DNA from: Micromonospora halophytica
GTDB lineage: Bacteria > Actinomycetota > Actinomycetes > Mycobacteriales > Micromonosporaceae
DNA: 64,000 nt
Assembly (NCBI RefSeq): GCF_900090245.1
Contig: NZ_FMDN01000014.1
Coordinates: 1 to 64,000, forward strand
Reading direction: 5' to 3'
The notes below the pieces were generated by a model. The model did not search any database. It was not told the origin of the DNA and saw only the letters and a list, made by a program, of their open reading frames with translations. Both the position numbers and the translations under genes were made by a program. Positions 1 through 8,326 of this stretch are shown piece after piece. Every line of letters starts with the position of its first letter. The stretch's first letter is position 1.

Positions 1-171
1 GATCGACGCGGCGAGCCGACGCATTCCTTCGACGTCGACCTGGTCGACACGGCCCAGGTTCATCAGCACATCAGGCTTGATCTTGCCGGCCACGCGGCGG
101 TTGTGCGCCAGGGCGACGTAGCGCACCACGCTGCCGTCGGCGTTGGTCCGCGACGTGAACCGCAGATACAT
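1..171 (-). CDS. IS1634-family transposase, N-terminal part (cut by window edge)
   Basis: Only the first 57 codons are present, starting at the ATG at 171. The N-terminus (MYLRFTSR..DGSVVRYVALAHN..) has the typical opening of IS1634-type (DDE, IS4-superfamily) transposases, including the later LGRVDQVD stretch. The catalytic DDE part lies beyond the left edge. The 145 bases between this start and the truncated dioxygenase gene should contain the terminal inverted repeat of the insertion sequence, but with one end only I cannot define it. The family call rests on recognising the N-terminal pattern. Confidence 0.75.
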   Translation of the reverse strand, partial: MYLRFTSRTNADGSVVRYVALAHNRRVAGKIKPDVLMNLGRVDQVDVEGMRRLAASI

Positions 172-315
172 GACTACGAAGAAACCACATCACCGCTGGC
201 CACACAAGATATGAGTACCTGCTCGTGTTACTACACTTTCGGGCCCGCAGGCCCGGTGTGAGGCATCCGCAAGCCCGTGACCAGCAGCGATCCAGAACTG
301 ATCAGGCCTGTGTTC

Positions 316-516
316 CTACGAACTGCGGAACTCGGGGGTGAGCCGAGGGTGCGTAGTCCGATCGGCGAGGGTGTCACCAACTACCCTTTCAAACGCCAGG
401 TCGGCCGCAGTGCGCAGGCCCGCCAGGGTGCCTTGATCGACAGCGTCTGGGATCGTGAGATAGCCGTCCCGCCGAAAGCGAGACCGCATGGTGTTGCTCA
501 CTGACAGCGTCCGCAT
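316..516 (-). pseudogene. truncated phytanoyl-CoA dioxygenase (PhyH)-like gene
   Basis: A 66-codon frame starts at an ATG sharing one base with the stop of the upstream methyltransferase (TGATG), so it is translationally coupled. Residues 10-40 (RFRRDGYLTIPDAVD.. then LAGLRTAADLA) resemble the N-terminal substrate-entry part of PhyH-type Fe(II)/2-oxoglutarate dioxygenases. Family members are normally 250-300 residues and carry an HxD..H iron site, none of which is present. The frame stops shortly before the IS1634-type transposase, so insertion probably removed the rest. Seen: length, coupling and motif-like start. Inferred: family and cause of truncation. Confidence 0.6.
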
Positions 517-1169
517 CAATGTTGCCCCTTCTGCGCGAGTGGAACGACAAAATCTCCTGTCGGCTTCGTCCAAGCGGCGGGTAGTTGGTCCCGGGGTAGG
601 GCAAACCTGGTGGCGGTCCAGCCTGGGAAGTGCCGGTCAAGCACCCGTGCCCGCGTCCGGGATAGCTGAGAACCGCTGTGGAAGAAGCTGAACCGACCGC
701 TCGGCCGTAGCGCAGGCATCGCCACCTGCTCGACGAAGGCAGCGAAGTCGGCGTCTGCGTGCCCATCGGGTGGCCAGGTGTCGTACATGATCGCGTCGAC
801 GCTGCCAGGGGCAAGGTCGAGCGACTGCCAGGGTTCGACGACAACGCGGACGGGACACGGAAGTTGCGCTTCGATCCTCGGTGCCACGAGGTCGACGACC
901 GCCGGATGCGGTTCGACGGCTGTGTAGCTCGCCGGTCGCAATGCCGCGAGTTGTTCAGCGAACACACCCAGACCGAGTCCGACCTCCAACACGTGGGCGC
1001 CGGCGCGGTCTCCAATCAGCTTCGAGGCGTGCTCGGCCATCAGCGCGGACTCGGCGATGAACATGACGTACGTGTCCCCGAGTCGGAGTCCGTCTCGGTC
1101 GATGGCGACCGGTCGAGATCGCAACTCGTGCAGGTGACGGATATGGGTCTCATCCAGCTCGACCGGCAT
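516..1169 (-). CDS. class I SAM-dependent methyltransferase, guanidinoacetate methyltransferase-like
   Basis: 217 residues with a Rossmann methyltransferase core: motif I around residues 60-70 (LEVGLGLGVF), an acidic ribose-binding motif (VEPHP, 84-88) and MYDTWPPD at 128-135. The last matches the position and style of the ILYDTYP motif in guanidinoacetate/arginine N-methyltransferase (GAMT/RMT2) proteins, so a guanidino or related small substrate is possible but unproven. Its ATG overlaps the TGA of the SAM synthetase gene by one base, and its own stop overlaps the start of the PhyH remnant. It is the third gene of a coupled radical SAM - SAM synthetase - methyltransferase - dioxygenase cluster, suggesting a tailoring role in a small-molecule or peptide pathway. 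Confidence 0.8.
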   Translation of the reverse strand: MPVELDETHIRHLHELRSRPVAIDRDGLRLGDTYVMFIAESALMAEHASKLIGDRAGAHVLEVGLGLGVFAEQLAALRPASYTAVEPHPAVVDLVAPRIEAQLPCPVRVVVEPWQSLDLAPGSVDAIMYDTWPPDGHADADFAAFVEQVAMPALRPSGRFSFFHSGSQLSRTRARVLDRHFPGWTATRFALPRDQLPAAWTKPTGDFVVPLAQKGQH

Positions 1170-2398
1170 CAGGAGTGCCCCGGCTCGCGGAACCGGCTGA
1201 CCGGATCGGTCGTCAAGAACCGTTCGCAGTAGCTCGGCGCAGTCCCCACCGCTTCCAGTGCGAGTGCCTCACCGAGGTTGCCGACCGGCGCCTCAGATCG
1301 GATGAGGACGTACGCCGGCTCATCGAGTCGATCGCCGTTGCGTGCGGCAATGACCACCTCCGCGTAGACGCCGAGTTCAGCGAGGATGCGTCGGGCGAGG
1401 TCATCCGCCACGGCGGTGTAGATCTTGCCGACGTGGTGAAGGGGGTTCTTGCCGGCGGGTGCCTCACCGCTGGCCGGGCGGAGCGGCTCTATCGCCCCGT
1501 TGTACCGGTTGCCTCGACCGACCGCCCCGCAGTCGCCCTTGCCCAACGATGTTCCAAAGGGTGCGAGGTAGCCGCGACCCGGCACATCCTTGGTGTTCAG
1601 ATACAACCGTCCCATGGTCAACGGGATCGGTGTCTCGTCGAGGAAACGCTTGAGTTCCCGCCAGATCTCGTCGCGGATCGCGTCCAGAGCCGTCCGATAG
1701 GCCGACCAGCTCTCGGTGCACTCGGGGCGAAAAGGCACGGCGGCGGTCACCTCCAGATCGCTGCCGTCCCGGACGACCATGACTTTGACATCTGTGCCGG
1801 TCTTGTACCGCTGACGAAAGGCGGTGCCGGTCAACACCGTTTCCAGCCACACCGCCGTCCGCGCCGCAACGCCGCGGAGGCCCGCACCGGCGCACATGAC
1901 CGTGTCATTGGCGACCAGCTCACTCTCGAGTACGTGGCTGATGGCCGCAGCCGTACGGGGCTGATAGAACTGTGCGTCATGGTCCACTGCCGTGCCGGCG
2001 GTGTTGTTCGCATACATCCGTAGGTGACCAAGAACCGCACGGTCCTCCAGCACGTCCGTGAGCACGGCACGGACCACGTCATCGAACAGCTCGAGAACGG
2101 GCACCTCCGTTCCGTCGATTCGCTCCGTAAGTTTGCCGAACAGGTAGCAGTCCACAGGCTTGCGGATGTCGTAGCCGCCGAAGCGAACGTCAGCGGCGGC
2201 GCCCACCAGGTTCACCTTGTCCACCCAGTGGTTCGGCACCGCGCCGAACTGCTCCCGGCAGGTCGTCGAGTAGCGGCGGGAGAAACTGTCTGCAACAAGA
2301 TCCGCGAGGCTGTCGGGGTGTCCGATGCCCTTGCGCTCCGCGACGTCGAACGGCGCGCGGTCGGGGTGCACCGCTCCGAGGCTGGTGATGACTCTCAT
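1169..2398 (-). CDS. archaeal-type S-adenosylmethionine synthetase (methionine adenosyltransferase)
   Basis: 409 residues from the ATG at 2398, preceded by a strong GGAGAGGAGGAGG-like ribosome site. It makes S-adenosylmethionine from methionine and ATP. It belongs to the archaeal-type family (AdoMet_Synthase, PF01941) rather than the usual bacterial MetK: KGIGHPDS at 23-30, GRGNRYNG at 294-301 and GKNPLHHVGKIY at 316-327. Length fits the family (about 400). It lies 20 bases after the radical SAM gene and overlaps the methyltransferase start. A second, pathway-embedded SAM synthetase next to two SAM-consuming enzymes suggests dedicated cofactor supply. Longer in-frame starts exist, but lack homology and a ribosome site. 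Confidence 0.92.
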   Translation of the reverse strand: MRVITSLGAVHPDRAPFDVAERKGIGHPDSLADLVADSFSRRYSTTCREQFGAVPNHWVDKVNLVGAAADVRFGGYDIRKPVDCYLFGKLTERIDGTEVPVLELFDDVVRAVLTDVLEDRAVLGHLRMYANNTAGTAVDHDAQFYQPRTAAAISHVLESELVANDTVMCAGAGLRGVAARTAVWLETVLTGTAFRQRYKTGTDVKVMVVRDGSDLEVTAAVPFRPECTESWSAYRTALDAIRDEIWRELKRFLDETPIPLTMGRLYLNTKDVPGRGYLAPFGTSLGKGDCGAVGRGNRYNGAIEPLRPASGEAPAGKNPLHHVGKIYTAVADDLARRILAELGVYAEVVIAARNGDRLDEPAYVLIRSEAPVGNLGEALALEAVGTAPSYCERFLTTDPVSRFREPGHS

Positions 2399-2418
2399 GG
2401 CGCCTCCTCCTCTCCTGA

Positions 2419-3321
2419 TCACGGACGCGCGGCGGCAGCGGGGGCGGATGCGGGTTGCGGCGGGTCGACGAGATACGCCATGCATTGCGACAGCACGAGC
2501 ACCCGTTTCGCTGGGCAGGGCTCCGGTACGGCAGCAGGCTGGAAGGTGCCGTCGTAGAGGTTTCCGTAGCTGGTCGGCACCGACGCGCATCGCCGTACGT
2601 CGCCCGTCACGGTCACCTTGAACGAGGTCATGCCGGCCGTACAGGGCTGGCCGCGGAACGCGAGCATCCCGTCGAGGTACGGCCGGTTGAAGTTGTACTC
2701 GCCGGAGTTCGCCAGGATCAGCTCACGCTCAGCCTCGGTGTAAGACTCCGGGTATCGGCGACCTCCGTAGACGCCCTTGAACACCTTGGCTCGCAGCGGC
2801 TCGACCCCCAACGCTGCCAGGGTGGTGAGGTCTTCGCGCAGTCTCGGCAGTAGCGGCGGGTACAGCACGTACAGCGCCACCACGTCGAATCCGGCCTTGC
2901 GCAGGATCCGGAACGACTCGGCGTACTCACCCATCGGCAGTCCGAGCCGCTCACGCTCAGGCACGTGCAGCGCCGCGACGATCTTCGCCACGCGCGAGGG
3001 GTCGACCTCAGTGGCGAACCTGGCAACAAGTTCGGGCGATGCCAGGTTGGTGTTGATGCTGATCCAGTTACGGCGGGTCAGACCGGCGCACAGCTCCACG
3101 AACCCGGGGAACAGAAACGGCTCCCCACCCGACATGTGCACCAGACATGCGCGGTCGAGATCTTCAAACCGCCGCACGACCAGATCCGGATCGGGCTCGG
3201 TCAGGTGCTTCTTGTTGAGCACGTAGCGAATCTGCGGGTGGCAGTACTCGCAGTAGAAGTTGCAGCGATTCGTCAGGTGCCAGTCGAATTCCCACTCCCA
3301 CGGTGCGGGATCGGACGTCAT
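2419..3321 (-). CDS. radical SAM/SPASM-type enzyme
   Basis: 300 residues from the ATG at 3321; a TTG at 3336 sits closer to the AGGGGG ribosome site and is an alternative start. The radical SAM cluster motif CNFYCEYC (C20, C24, C27) binds the 4Fe-4S/SAM centre, and SGGEPF at 64-69 is the SAM-binding GGE motif. The C-terminal part keeps four cysteines (C227, C245, C269, C280) spaced like a SPASM/Twitch auxiliary cluster domain, which favours peptide or protein-like substrates. The tail is Ala/Pro-rich. It leads an operon with a SAM synthetase and methyltransferase; no convincing precursor peptide gene was found upstream. Substrate unknown. Confidence 0.85.
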   Translation of the reverse strand: MTSDPAPWEWEFDWHLTNRCNFYCEYCHPQIRYVLNKKHLTEPDPDLVVRRFEDLDRACLVHMSGGEPFLFPGFVELCAGLTRRNWISINTNLASPELVARFATEVDPSRVAKIVAALHVPERERLGLPMGEYAESFRILRKAGFDVVALYVLYPPLLPRLREDLTTLAALGVEPLRAKVFKGVYGGRRYPESYTEAERELILANSGEYNFNRPYLDGMLAFRGQPCTAGMTSFKVTVTGDVRRCASVPTSYGNLYDGTFQPAAVPEPCPAKRVLVLSQCMAYLVDPPQPASAPAAAARP

Positions 3322-3646
3322 GGCCGAGACACGCAAGGGGTCCCCCTCTTTTGAGCCTGCCGTTCGGATACTGACAGTTGCCGATGCCTCACTCTGTCGA
3401 AGCGCATCGCTTCCGAGACAGCTCACGGTGGGGGTCCACGGTGGACCCCCACCGTGAGCTTTGCGGGGCATCGCGGCCGGACGATCGTGTACGGGACACC
3501 CTCAGGCGGGGTCGGATGGTGGCCTGTCGCGTTGGCTTGCCCAGCAGACCAACTCGACCTCCAGGTGCGCCAACGCATCTGCTCATCGCATTGCGTCAAC
3601 GATCCGATCGAGCCGCTGCGCATTAACCGAAATCGAGAGGACTGTT
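3322..3646. promoter_or_regulatory. divergent intergenic region upstream of the radical SAM and conservon operons
   Basis: This 325-base gap must hold the promoters of both divergent operons. The only strong structure is the 41-bp palindrome at 3420-3460. A ribosome site (GAGAGGA, about 3634-3640) precedes the GTG start of the plus-strand kinase. Frames within the gap look like GC-driven noise. I could not assign -10/-35 boxes. Confidence 0.5.
3420..3460. repeat. 41-bp perfect palindrome between divergent operons
   Basis: Two 20-base arms (3420-3439 and 3441-3460) are exact reverse complements around a single G at 3440. The arms read AGCTCACGGTGGGGGTCCAC and its complement. It sits about 100 bases upstream of the radical SAM start and 190 bases upstream of the kinase start. 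No T-tract follows on either side. It could be a dimeric regulator site, a bidirectional terminator-like hairpin or a cruciform-forming element. Confidence 0.9.
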
Positions 3647-6034
3647 GTGCCTGTTGCCAGGAGGCTCGCGCTCCTGTTGTTCATCCCGCTGGCGGCGACC
3701 CTCGTCTTCGCTGCGTGGGGTGTGGCGTCGACGAGCCGGCAAGCACTCGGAGCCGACCGCCTGGAGTCGTTGGTTGCAGTATCGGCGAGCGCGGGTGAGG
3801 CGGTTCATCAGCTCAGCCGGGAGCGTGAAATCGCCGCCAGCTTGGTGTCGGATCCCGAAGCAAGCCTGAATGTCTATCTGGAGCAGGTGGCGAGCTCCGA
3901 CCGTGCGGTGGATGTCTACCAGCAGCACCGCAACCGGGTGGACTCCGCAGTGTTGGTGGAGTTGGTCGGGCCGTTCGACGAACAGCTTCGGCTGTTGCCT
4001 GCTCTTCGGGAGCAGGTCAAGGCTCGCTCGACGCCGTTGACGGCCGTTCTGGTCCGCTACCGCGTGTTGATCTCGCAGGGGTTGACGGTTCGGGAAAGCG
4101 TTGGTCAGGTCGGCGGCGCCGACGGGGCGGTCGCGGATCAGCTGCGGGTGGCGGCGGCGTTGTCCCGCGCGGCGGAATACGCGGGCATCCAGCAGGCTTC
4201 GGTGGCGGCCGGCAATGGAGTGGTGCTGACCCCGGCGGTGCAGGCGGAGCTGGCGGCGACGCGGGCTGGTTACGACGAGGCGCTGCTGGTGGTGGCAGAG
4301 CGGTCGTCGGCGCTGTGGCAGTCGTGGTTGGACCAGGCGTTGACCGGGCCTCAGGTGCTGGCGGCGCAGCGTTTCGACGACGAGGTTGCCCGCACGCAGG
4401 TCGGACAGCGTCTGCGCGTCGATGCCAGGGCTTGGGCGGCAGCGACCAGCGAGCGTCGTGAGCGCCTGCACGAGGTGCAGACCCGCGTGGACGCTGACGT
4501 CGCCGCAGAGGTGGGTCGTCAGCGTACCGAGCAGTGGATTACCACGGGTGTGTTGTCGGGTGTCGCGGTCGCCCTCGTGACGGCTGCGGGGGCGCTGGTA
4601 TGGCGGCAGGGCCGGGCGTTGGCGCAGCGGCTGCGGCGGGTCCGCGACGCTGTCACCCGGGTAGCGGAGCGGGAACTGCCTGACCTGGTGCGCCGGGTCG
4701 GCGCCGCTGACCCGGCCGATGAGTCATCGATGCCGCCTCCGCCGGCTGCACTTGCGCCTGCAGCGTCCGTGCGGGACGAGGTAGACGAGGTCGCTGCCGC
4801 GTTCGACACCTTGGCGCTGAGCACGTACCGGATCTCGACGGATCTGGCTCGGCAGCGGCGGGTGGCCTCGGGTGCGGTGGAGGCGGTGGGGCGGCGGTGT
4901 CAGGGGATGACGCACCGGCTGCTACGCGAGTTGGACATGGCCGAGCGGGAGGAGAAGGACGCCGCGACGTTGGCGACGTTCTTCGCGGTCGACAATCTCG
5001 CCGCGCAGCTGTTGCAGTTCGTGCAGAACCTGCTGGTGCTCTCGGGCCGGTCGCTGGGGGCGGTGCATCCCGAGCCGGCGGCGCTGGTGACGGTGGCGCA
5101 GGCGGCGCAGGGCCGCATCCAGGAATACCGGCGGGTGACCCTCGGTGCGATCGACGAGCGGGTCCTGGTGCCGCCGGTCATGATCGATGACCTGGTACAC
5201 CTGCTGGCGTCGTTGCTGGACAACGCCACCCGGTACAGCCCTGGGGACGCGCTGATCACCGGGCACCTGCTAGGCAACCGGGCGATCGTTCAGGTCACCG
5301 ACTCCGGCACGGGAATCAAGCCGGAACTGCTGGAGCGGTTGAACCGGGAGCTGGCAGCGCCGGCACCGATGATCGAGGTGGAGCACATTCGCCGGCAAGG
5401 TCTGGCGACCGTGGCATTGCTGGCCGCAGCGCACGGCCTGCGGGTGAGGCTGCTGGCGGCGCAGCCGCACGGCACAGTCGCGGAAGTCGAGATTCCCGCC
5501 GAGAAGCTCCTCGTCGCGGTCCCTGAGCCGGTGGCCCTGCCCGCTGGGCCGATCGCGGGCCGCCGCGCCCCTGGTGGGACACCGGCGTCCACCCTCCCCC
5601 TACCCGCCGCCACCCGCGCGTCCGGCCGGCATGGGGACCCGCCACCGGCGCTGCCTGTCCGGCGGGCGCCATCGGCCCCGCCCACGGCCGATAGTCCGAC
5701 CCAGCCGCTGCCGGTCATCCCGGCCCCGCGGCCAGTACCAGCGCGGGAGTCGACGCCTGTATTCGACGAGGCCGCCCGGCTTCTGCCACCGCCGGCGTGG
5801 TTCGTCGAGGGCGCAACGGTGCACATGCCCCCGGCTTCGGCTTCGCCTCCACCTGCGGCCGGCAACGCGACCACGCCCAATGGCCTTCCCAAGAGGCAGC
5901 CGATGGCCGCGTTCCACCCCCCTGCGGTGCCCGCCGCCGAGGCACCGCGCCGAGCACCTGGCGGCCTGGCCAGCACGGCAGCCGCATACCAACGCGGTCT
6001 CGGCCGCCGCCCCTCCCATTCGAAAGGTTCGTGA
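3647..6034 (+). CDS. cvnA: conservon sensor histidine kinase with NIT (nitrate/nitrite-sensing-like) domain, CvnA-type
   Basis: 795 residues from the GTG at 3647, chosen because GAGAGGA lies just upstream and a hydrophobic segment (about 6-26) begins directly. Layout: TM1, an extracytoplasmic helical NIT-type region (about 35-290), TM2 (about 295-318), a cytoplasmic linker, then a HATPase domain with N-box LLDNATRYSP near 525 and the DSGTGI glycine box near 551. The last 200 residues are Pro/Ala-rich and disordered, as in actinomycete CvnA proteins. Where CvnA-type kinases usually read DHLATR, this protein has VDNLAAQ (about 447-453), so classical autophosphorylation is doubtful. It overlaps the cvnB-like gene by one base (TGATG) and heads an operon ending in an ABC importer. 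Confidence 0.88.
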   Translation: MPVARRLALLLFIPLAATLVFAAWGVASTSRQALGADRLESLVAVSASAGEAVHQLSREREIAASLVSDPEASLNVYLEQVASSDRAVDVYQQHRNRVDSAVLVELVGPFDEQLRLLPALREQVKARSTPLTAVLVRYRVLISQGLTVRESVGQVGGADGAVADQLRVAAALSRAAEYAGIQQASVAAGNGVVLTPAVQAELAATRAGYDEALLVVAERSSALWQSWLDQALTGPQVLAAQRFDDEVARTQVGQRLRVDARAWAAATSERRERLHEVQTRVDADVAAEVGRQRTEQWITTGVLSGVAVALVTAAGALVWRQGRALAQRLRRVRDAVTRVAERELPDLVRRVGAADPADESSMPPPPAALAPAASVRDEVDEVAAAFDTLALSTYRISTDLARQRRVASGAVEAVGRRCQGMTHRLLRELDMAEREEKDAATLATFFAVDNLAAQLLQFVQNLLVLSGRSLGAVHPEPAALVTVAQAAQGRIQEYRRVTLGAIDERVLVPPVMIDDLVHLLASLLDNATRYSPGDALITGHLLGNRAIVQVTDSGTGIKPELLERLNRELAAPAPMIEVEHIRRQGLATVALLAAAHGLRVRLLAAQPHGTVAEVEIPAEKLLVAVPEPVALPAGPIAGRRAPGGTPASTLPLPAATRASGRHGDPPPALPVRRAPSAPPTADSPTQPLPVIPAPRPVPARESTPVFDEAARLLPPPAWFVEGATVHMPPASASPPPAAGNATTPNGLPKRQPMAAFHPPAVPAAEAPRRAPGGLASTAAAYQRGLGRRPSHSKGS

Positions 6035-6447
6035 TGAGCAGCGATCTGAGCTACCTGCTGAACAACAACCTGGTCGCCCGCGTACCCGGGATCAGCCAGG
6101 CCGTGGCCGTGTCGGCCGACGGGCTGCTGCTGGCCTGGACCGACGGGCTCAACCGGGACGCCGCCGAGCGCCTCGCCGCGGTCGCTGCCGGAATGAACAG
6201 CCTGCTCAACGGCGCCGCCCGTGACCTGTCCGCAGGCGGCGTGCAGGGCAACCTCACCGAGCTGGCCCACGGGTTTCTGATCCTCGTCGCGGTGAGCACC
6301 GGCGCGTCGCTGCTCACCCTGGCCACCCGCGACGCCGACCTCGCGTTCGTCACCGAAGAGCTCGGCCGCTTCGCCGACCAGGTCGGCGACCAGCTCACCC
6401 CCGCCTTCGCCGGCACACTCACCACCGCGGCGACCGGCCAGCGATGA
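6034..6447 (+). CDS. cvnB: roadblock/LC7-domain protein, CvnB-type
   Basis: 137 residues with a full roadblock/LC7 fold pattern: an N-terminal helix (LSYLLNNNLVARVPGI), the strand AVAVSADGLLLAW, and a C-terminal ATRDADLAFVTEELGRFADQVG helix. Such proteins modulate small GTPases and sit directly after the kinase in Streptomyces conservons. The ATG overlaps the kinase stop by one base and its TGA overlaps the GTPase ATG (ATGA). In standard conservons a DUF742 protein (CvnC) lies between B and D; here B is fused by overlap directly to D, so CvnC is absent at this locus. Confidence 0.92.
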   Translation: MSSDLSYLLNNNLVARVPGISQAVAVSADGLLLAWTDGLNRDAAERLAAVAAGMNSLLNGAARDLSAGGVQGNLTELAHGFLILVAVSTGASLLTLATRDADLAFVTEELGRFADQVGDQLTPAFAGTLTTAATGQR

Positions 6448-7043
6448 CCGCACCCGCCATCGCCGCGCCGCGACCCGCCGGCGGGCCGCCGAGCCTGAAG
6501 ATCGTGCTCACCGGGCCGTTCGGCGTTGGGAAGACCACCCTCGTCGGCGCGGTCTCCGACATCGCGCCCGTGACCACCGAGGCCCGTATGTCCGCCGGCA
6601 ACGCCGACGACGACACGTCCCTCACGCCAGCCAAGACCACCACCACGGTGGCGATGGACTTCGGCCGCCTCGACGTCGACGGCGTCACCCTCTACGTCTA
6701 CGGCACCCCGGGCCAGCACCGCTTCTGGTTCATGTGGGACGCGATCGTCCGGGGCGCCGCCGGCTCCGTGGTCGTCGTGGACACCCGTCGGCTGCAGGAC
6801 TCGTTCCGGCACCTCGACTACGTCGATCACGTCCGGCTGCCCTACGTCGTCGCGGTCAACCAGTTCCCCGGTGCCCGCTCCTACCCCGCGTCGGCCATCC
6901 GCGAAGCCCTCGCCCTGGCCGCGGACGTGCCGATCGTCGACATCGACGCCCGCGACCGCGACAGCGTCCGGCGGCTGCTCATTGCCCTCGTCGAGCACGT
7001 CATCACCCGCACCACGCCCGCCCCGCCTTCCGTCTGCACGTGA
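6444..7043 (+). CDS. cvnD: conservon GTP-binding protein, CvnD-type
   Basis: 199 residues of a Ras-like small GTPase. The P-loop is GPFGVGKT (24-31). A T-rich switch I (TPAKTTTTVAMD) precedes the G3 motif GTPGQHRF (87-94). The G4 position reads VNQF (138-141) instead of NKxD, as is usual in the conservon GTPases. In Streptomyces, CvnD acts downstream of the membrane kinase together with CvnB and CvnC. The start overlaps cvnB by four bases; 44 bases separate it from the solute-binding protein gene, so the signalling and transport genes are probably co-transcribed. Confidence 0.92.
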   Translation: MTAPAIAAPRPAGGPPSLKIVLTGPFGVGKTTLVGAVSDIAPVTTEARMSAGNADDDTSLTPAKTTTTVAMDFGRLDVDGVTLYVYGTPGQHRFWFMWDAIVRGAAGSVVVVDTRRLQDSFRHLDYVDHVRLPYVVAVNQFPGARSYPASAIREALALAADVPIVDIDARDRDSVRRLLIALVEHVITRTTPAPPSVCT

Positions 7044-7087
7044 CCGCCCCCGGACCGCATTGCTCATCCGCGAAGGAGCACACACTC

Positions 7088-8302
7088 ATGGCACACCCCG
7101 TCTCACGACTGCGCCGCGGACTCACCGCAGCGACCGCCTCCGGACTACTGATGGCTGGCGCGGCGTGCAGCGGCACCGCCGCTGACGCCGGCACCGTACG
7201 GGTCGGCCTGCTGGTATCGCTCTCCGGCACCTACACCACCGTCGGTGAGGACATGCAGCGCGGCTTCACGCTCTACCTCGACAGCCACCACGGCAAGCTC
7301 GGCGGCCGGAAGGTCGACCTGGTCGTTGCCGACGAGGGCGACGGTCCGGCCACGGCAGTCCCCGCCGCACAGAAGCTCCTCGAACGCGACCGCGTCGTCG
7401 CCCTGACCGGGCTGGTCGGCGGCGCGACGGTCGACAAGGTGCAGACCCTCACCACCGAGAGGAAGATCCCCCTTGTTGGAGCCAACGCCCGGCCCGCGTT
7501 CGCCCCGGTCGCCGGCAAACCCCGCGACCTGACCTACACCTGGCACACCTCCTACAACTCCGACGAACCCGGCATCGCGATCGCGGAGTACGTCAAGTCC
7601 CAGGTCGACGACGGTGAGGTGTACGCGATCGGCCCGGACTATCAGGGCGGCTACGACGAGCTGCGTGGGTTCACCGACACATTCACCAAGCTCGGCGGGA
7701 AGCTGGCCAACCCCGGCGGCAGGACCCTGTTCACCCCGTTCCCGGCGACGGAGAACTTCCTGCCGTACCTAAACAAGGCCGCCGAGACCAAACCGAAGGC
7801 CGTCTACACCTTCTATGCCGGAGCATCGGCGGTGGCGTTCGTCAAGCAGTACGCCCAGTCGGACCTCAAGGACGTGCCCCTGTACGCAGCTGGCTTCCTC
7901 ACCGAAGGGTCAGTGTTGAACGCACAGGGCCCAGCTGCGACCGGCATCCGCAACGTCCTCAACTACTCGCCCACCCTGGCCAACCCCGCCAACCAAAAGT
8001 TCGTCGCCGCCTGGTCCGCCGCCGGACACCCCGGGCAGCCGACCACCTTCGCGATGGCCTCCTACGACGCCGCCGCTGTCCTCGACCGCGCCCTCGCCGC
8101 CGTCGACGGCGACGTCACCGGCGACAAGCTCAACAACGCCATCGGACAGGTCGGACGGATCGTCAGTCCGCGCGGCGATTGGCAGTTCCACCCCACCGAG
8201 CACCGGCCGGTGCAGCGCTGGTACCTGCGCGAGGTGAAAACCGACGGGCCCGTGCTGTCCAACGTGTTGGTGCAGGACCTCACCACCCTGCCTGCCAGCT
8301 GA
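7088..8302 (+). CDS. livK: ABC transporter substrate-binding lipoprotein, LivK/amide-urea type
   Basis: 404 residues starting at the ATG at 7088, with CGAAGGAG just upstream. A signal peptide ends in a lipobox-like GAAC with the lipidated Cys at 27. The mature part starts VRVGLLVSLSGTYTTVGEDMQRG, typical of periplasmic-binding-protein family 6 (leucine/isoleucine/valine, amides, urea). It has the expected two-lobe length. It should deliver a small nitrogenous ligand to the LivHMGF importer encoded downstream. Close coupling to a NIT-domain kinase suggests a nitrogen-related ligand; that link is inference. Confidence 0.9.
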   Translation: MAHPVSRLRRGLTAATASGLLMAGAACSGTAADAGTVRVGLLVSLSGTYTTVGEDMQRGFTLYLDSHHGKLGGRKVDLVVADEGDGPATAVPAAQKLLERDRVVALTGLVGGATVDKVQTLTTERKIPLVGANARPAFAPVAGKPRDLTYTWHTSYNSDEPGIAIAEYVKSQVDDGEVYAIGPDYQGGYDELRGFTDTFTKLGGKLANPGGRTLFTPFPATENFLPYLNKAAETKPKAVYTFYAGASAVAFVKQYAQSDLKDVPLYAAGFLTEGSVLNAQGPAATGIRNVLNYSPTLANPANQKFVAAWSAAGHPGQPTTFAMASYDAAAVLDRALAAVDGDVTGDKLNNAIGQVGRIVSPRGDWQFHPTEHRPVQRWYLREVKTDGPVLSNVLVQDLTTLPAS

Positions 8303-8326
8303 CACCGCCGATCGCAGAGGGGTGGG

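Noticed and set aside
277..691. Plus-strand frames over the methyltransferase/PhyH region
   Set aside because: Antisense to a coupled cluster with clear motifs; no protein-like features.
3389..3623. Short minus-strand frames upstream of the radical SAM gene as possible RiPP precursor peptides
   Set aside because: They run through the palindrome, are Arg/Ser-rich in the way GC-rich noise is, have no ribosome site and no leader-core pattern.
5290..6453. Long minus-strand frame opposite the kinase tail and roadblock gene
   Set aside because: Gly/Ala/Arg-rich shadow of the conserved plus-strand genes.
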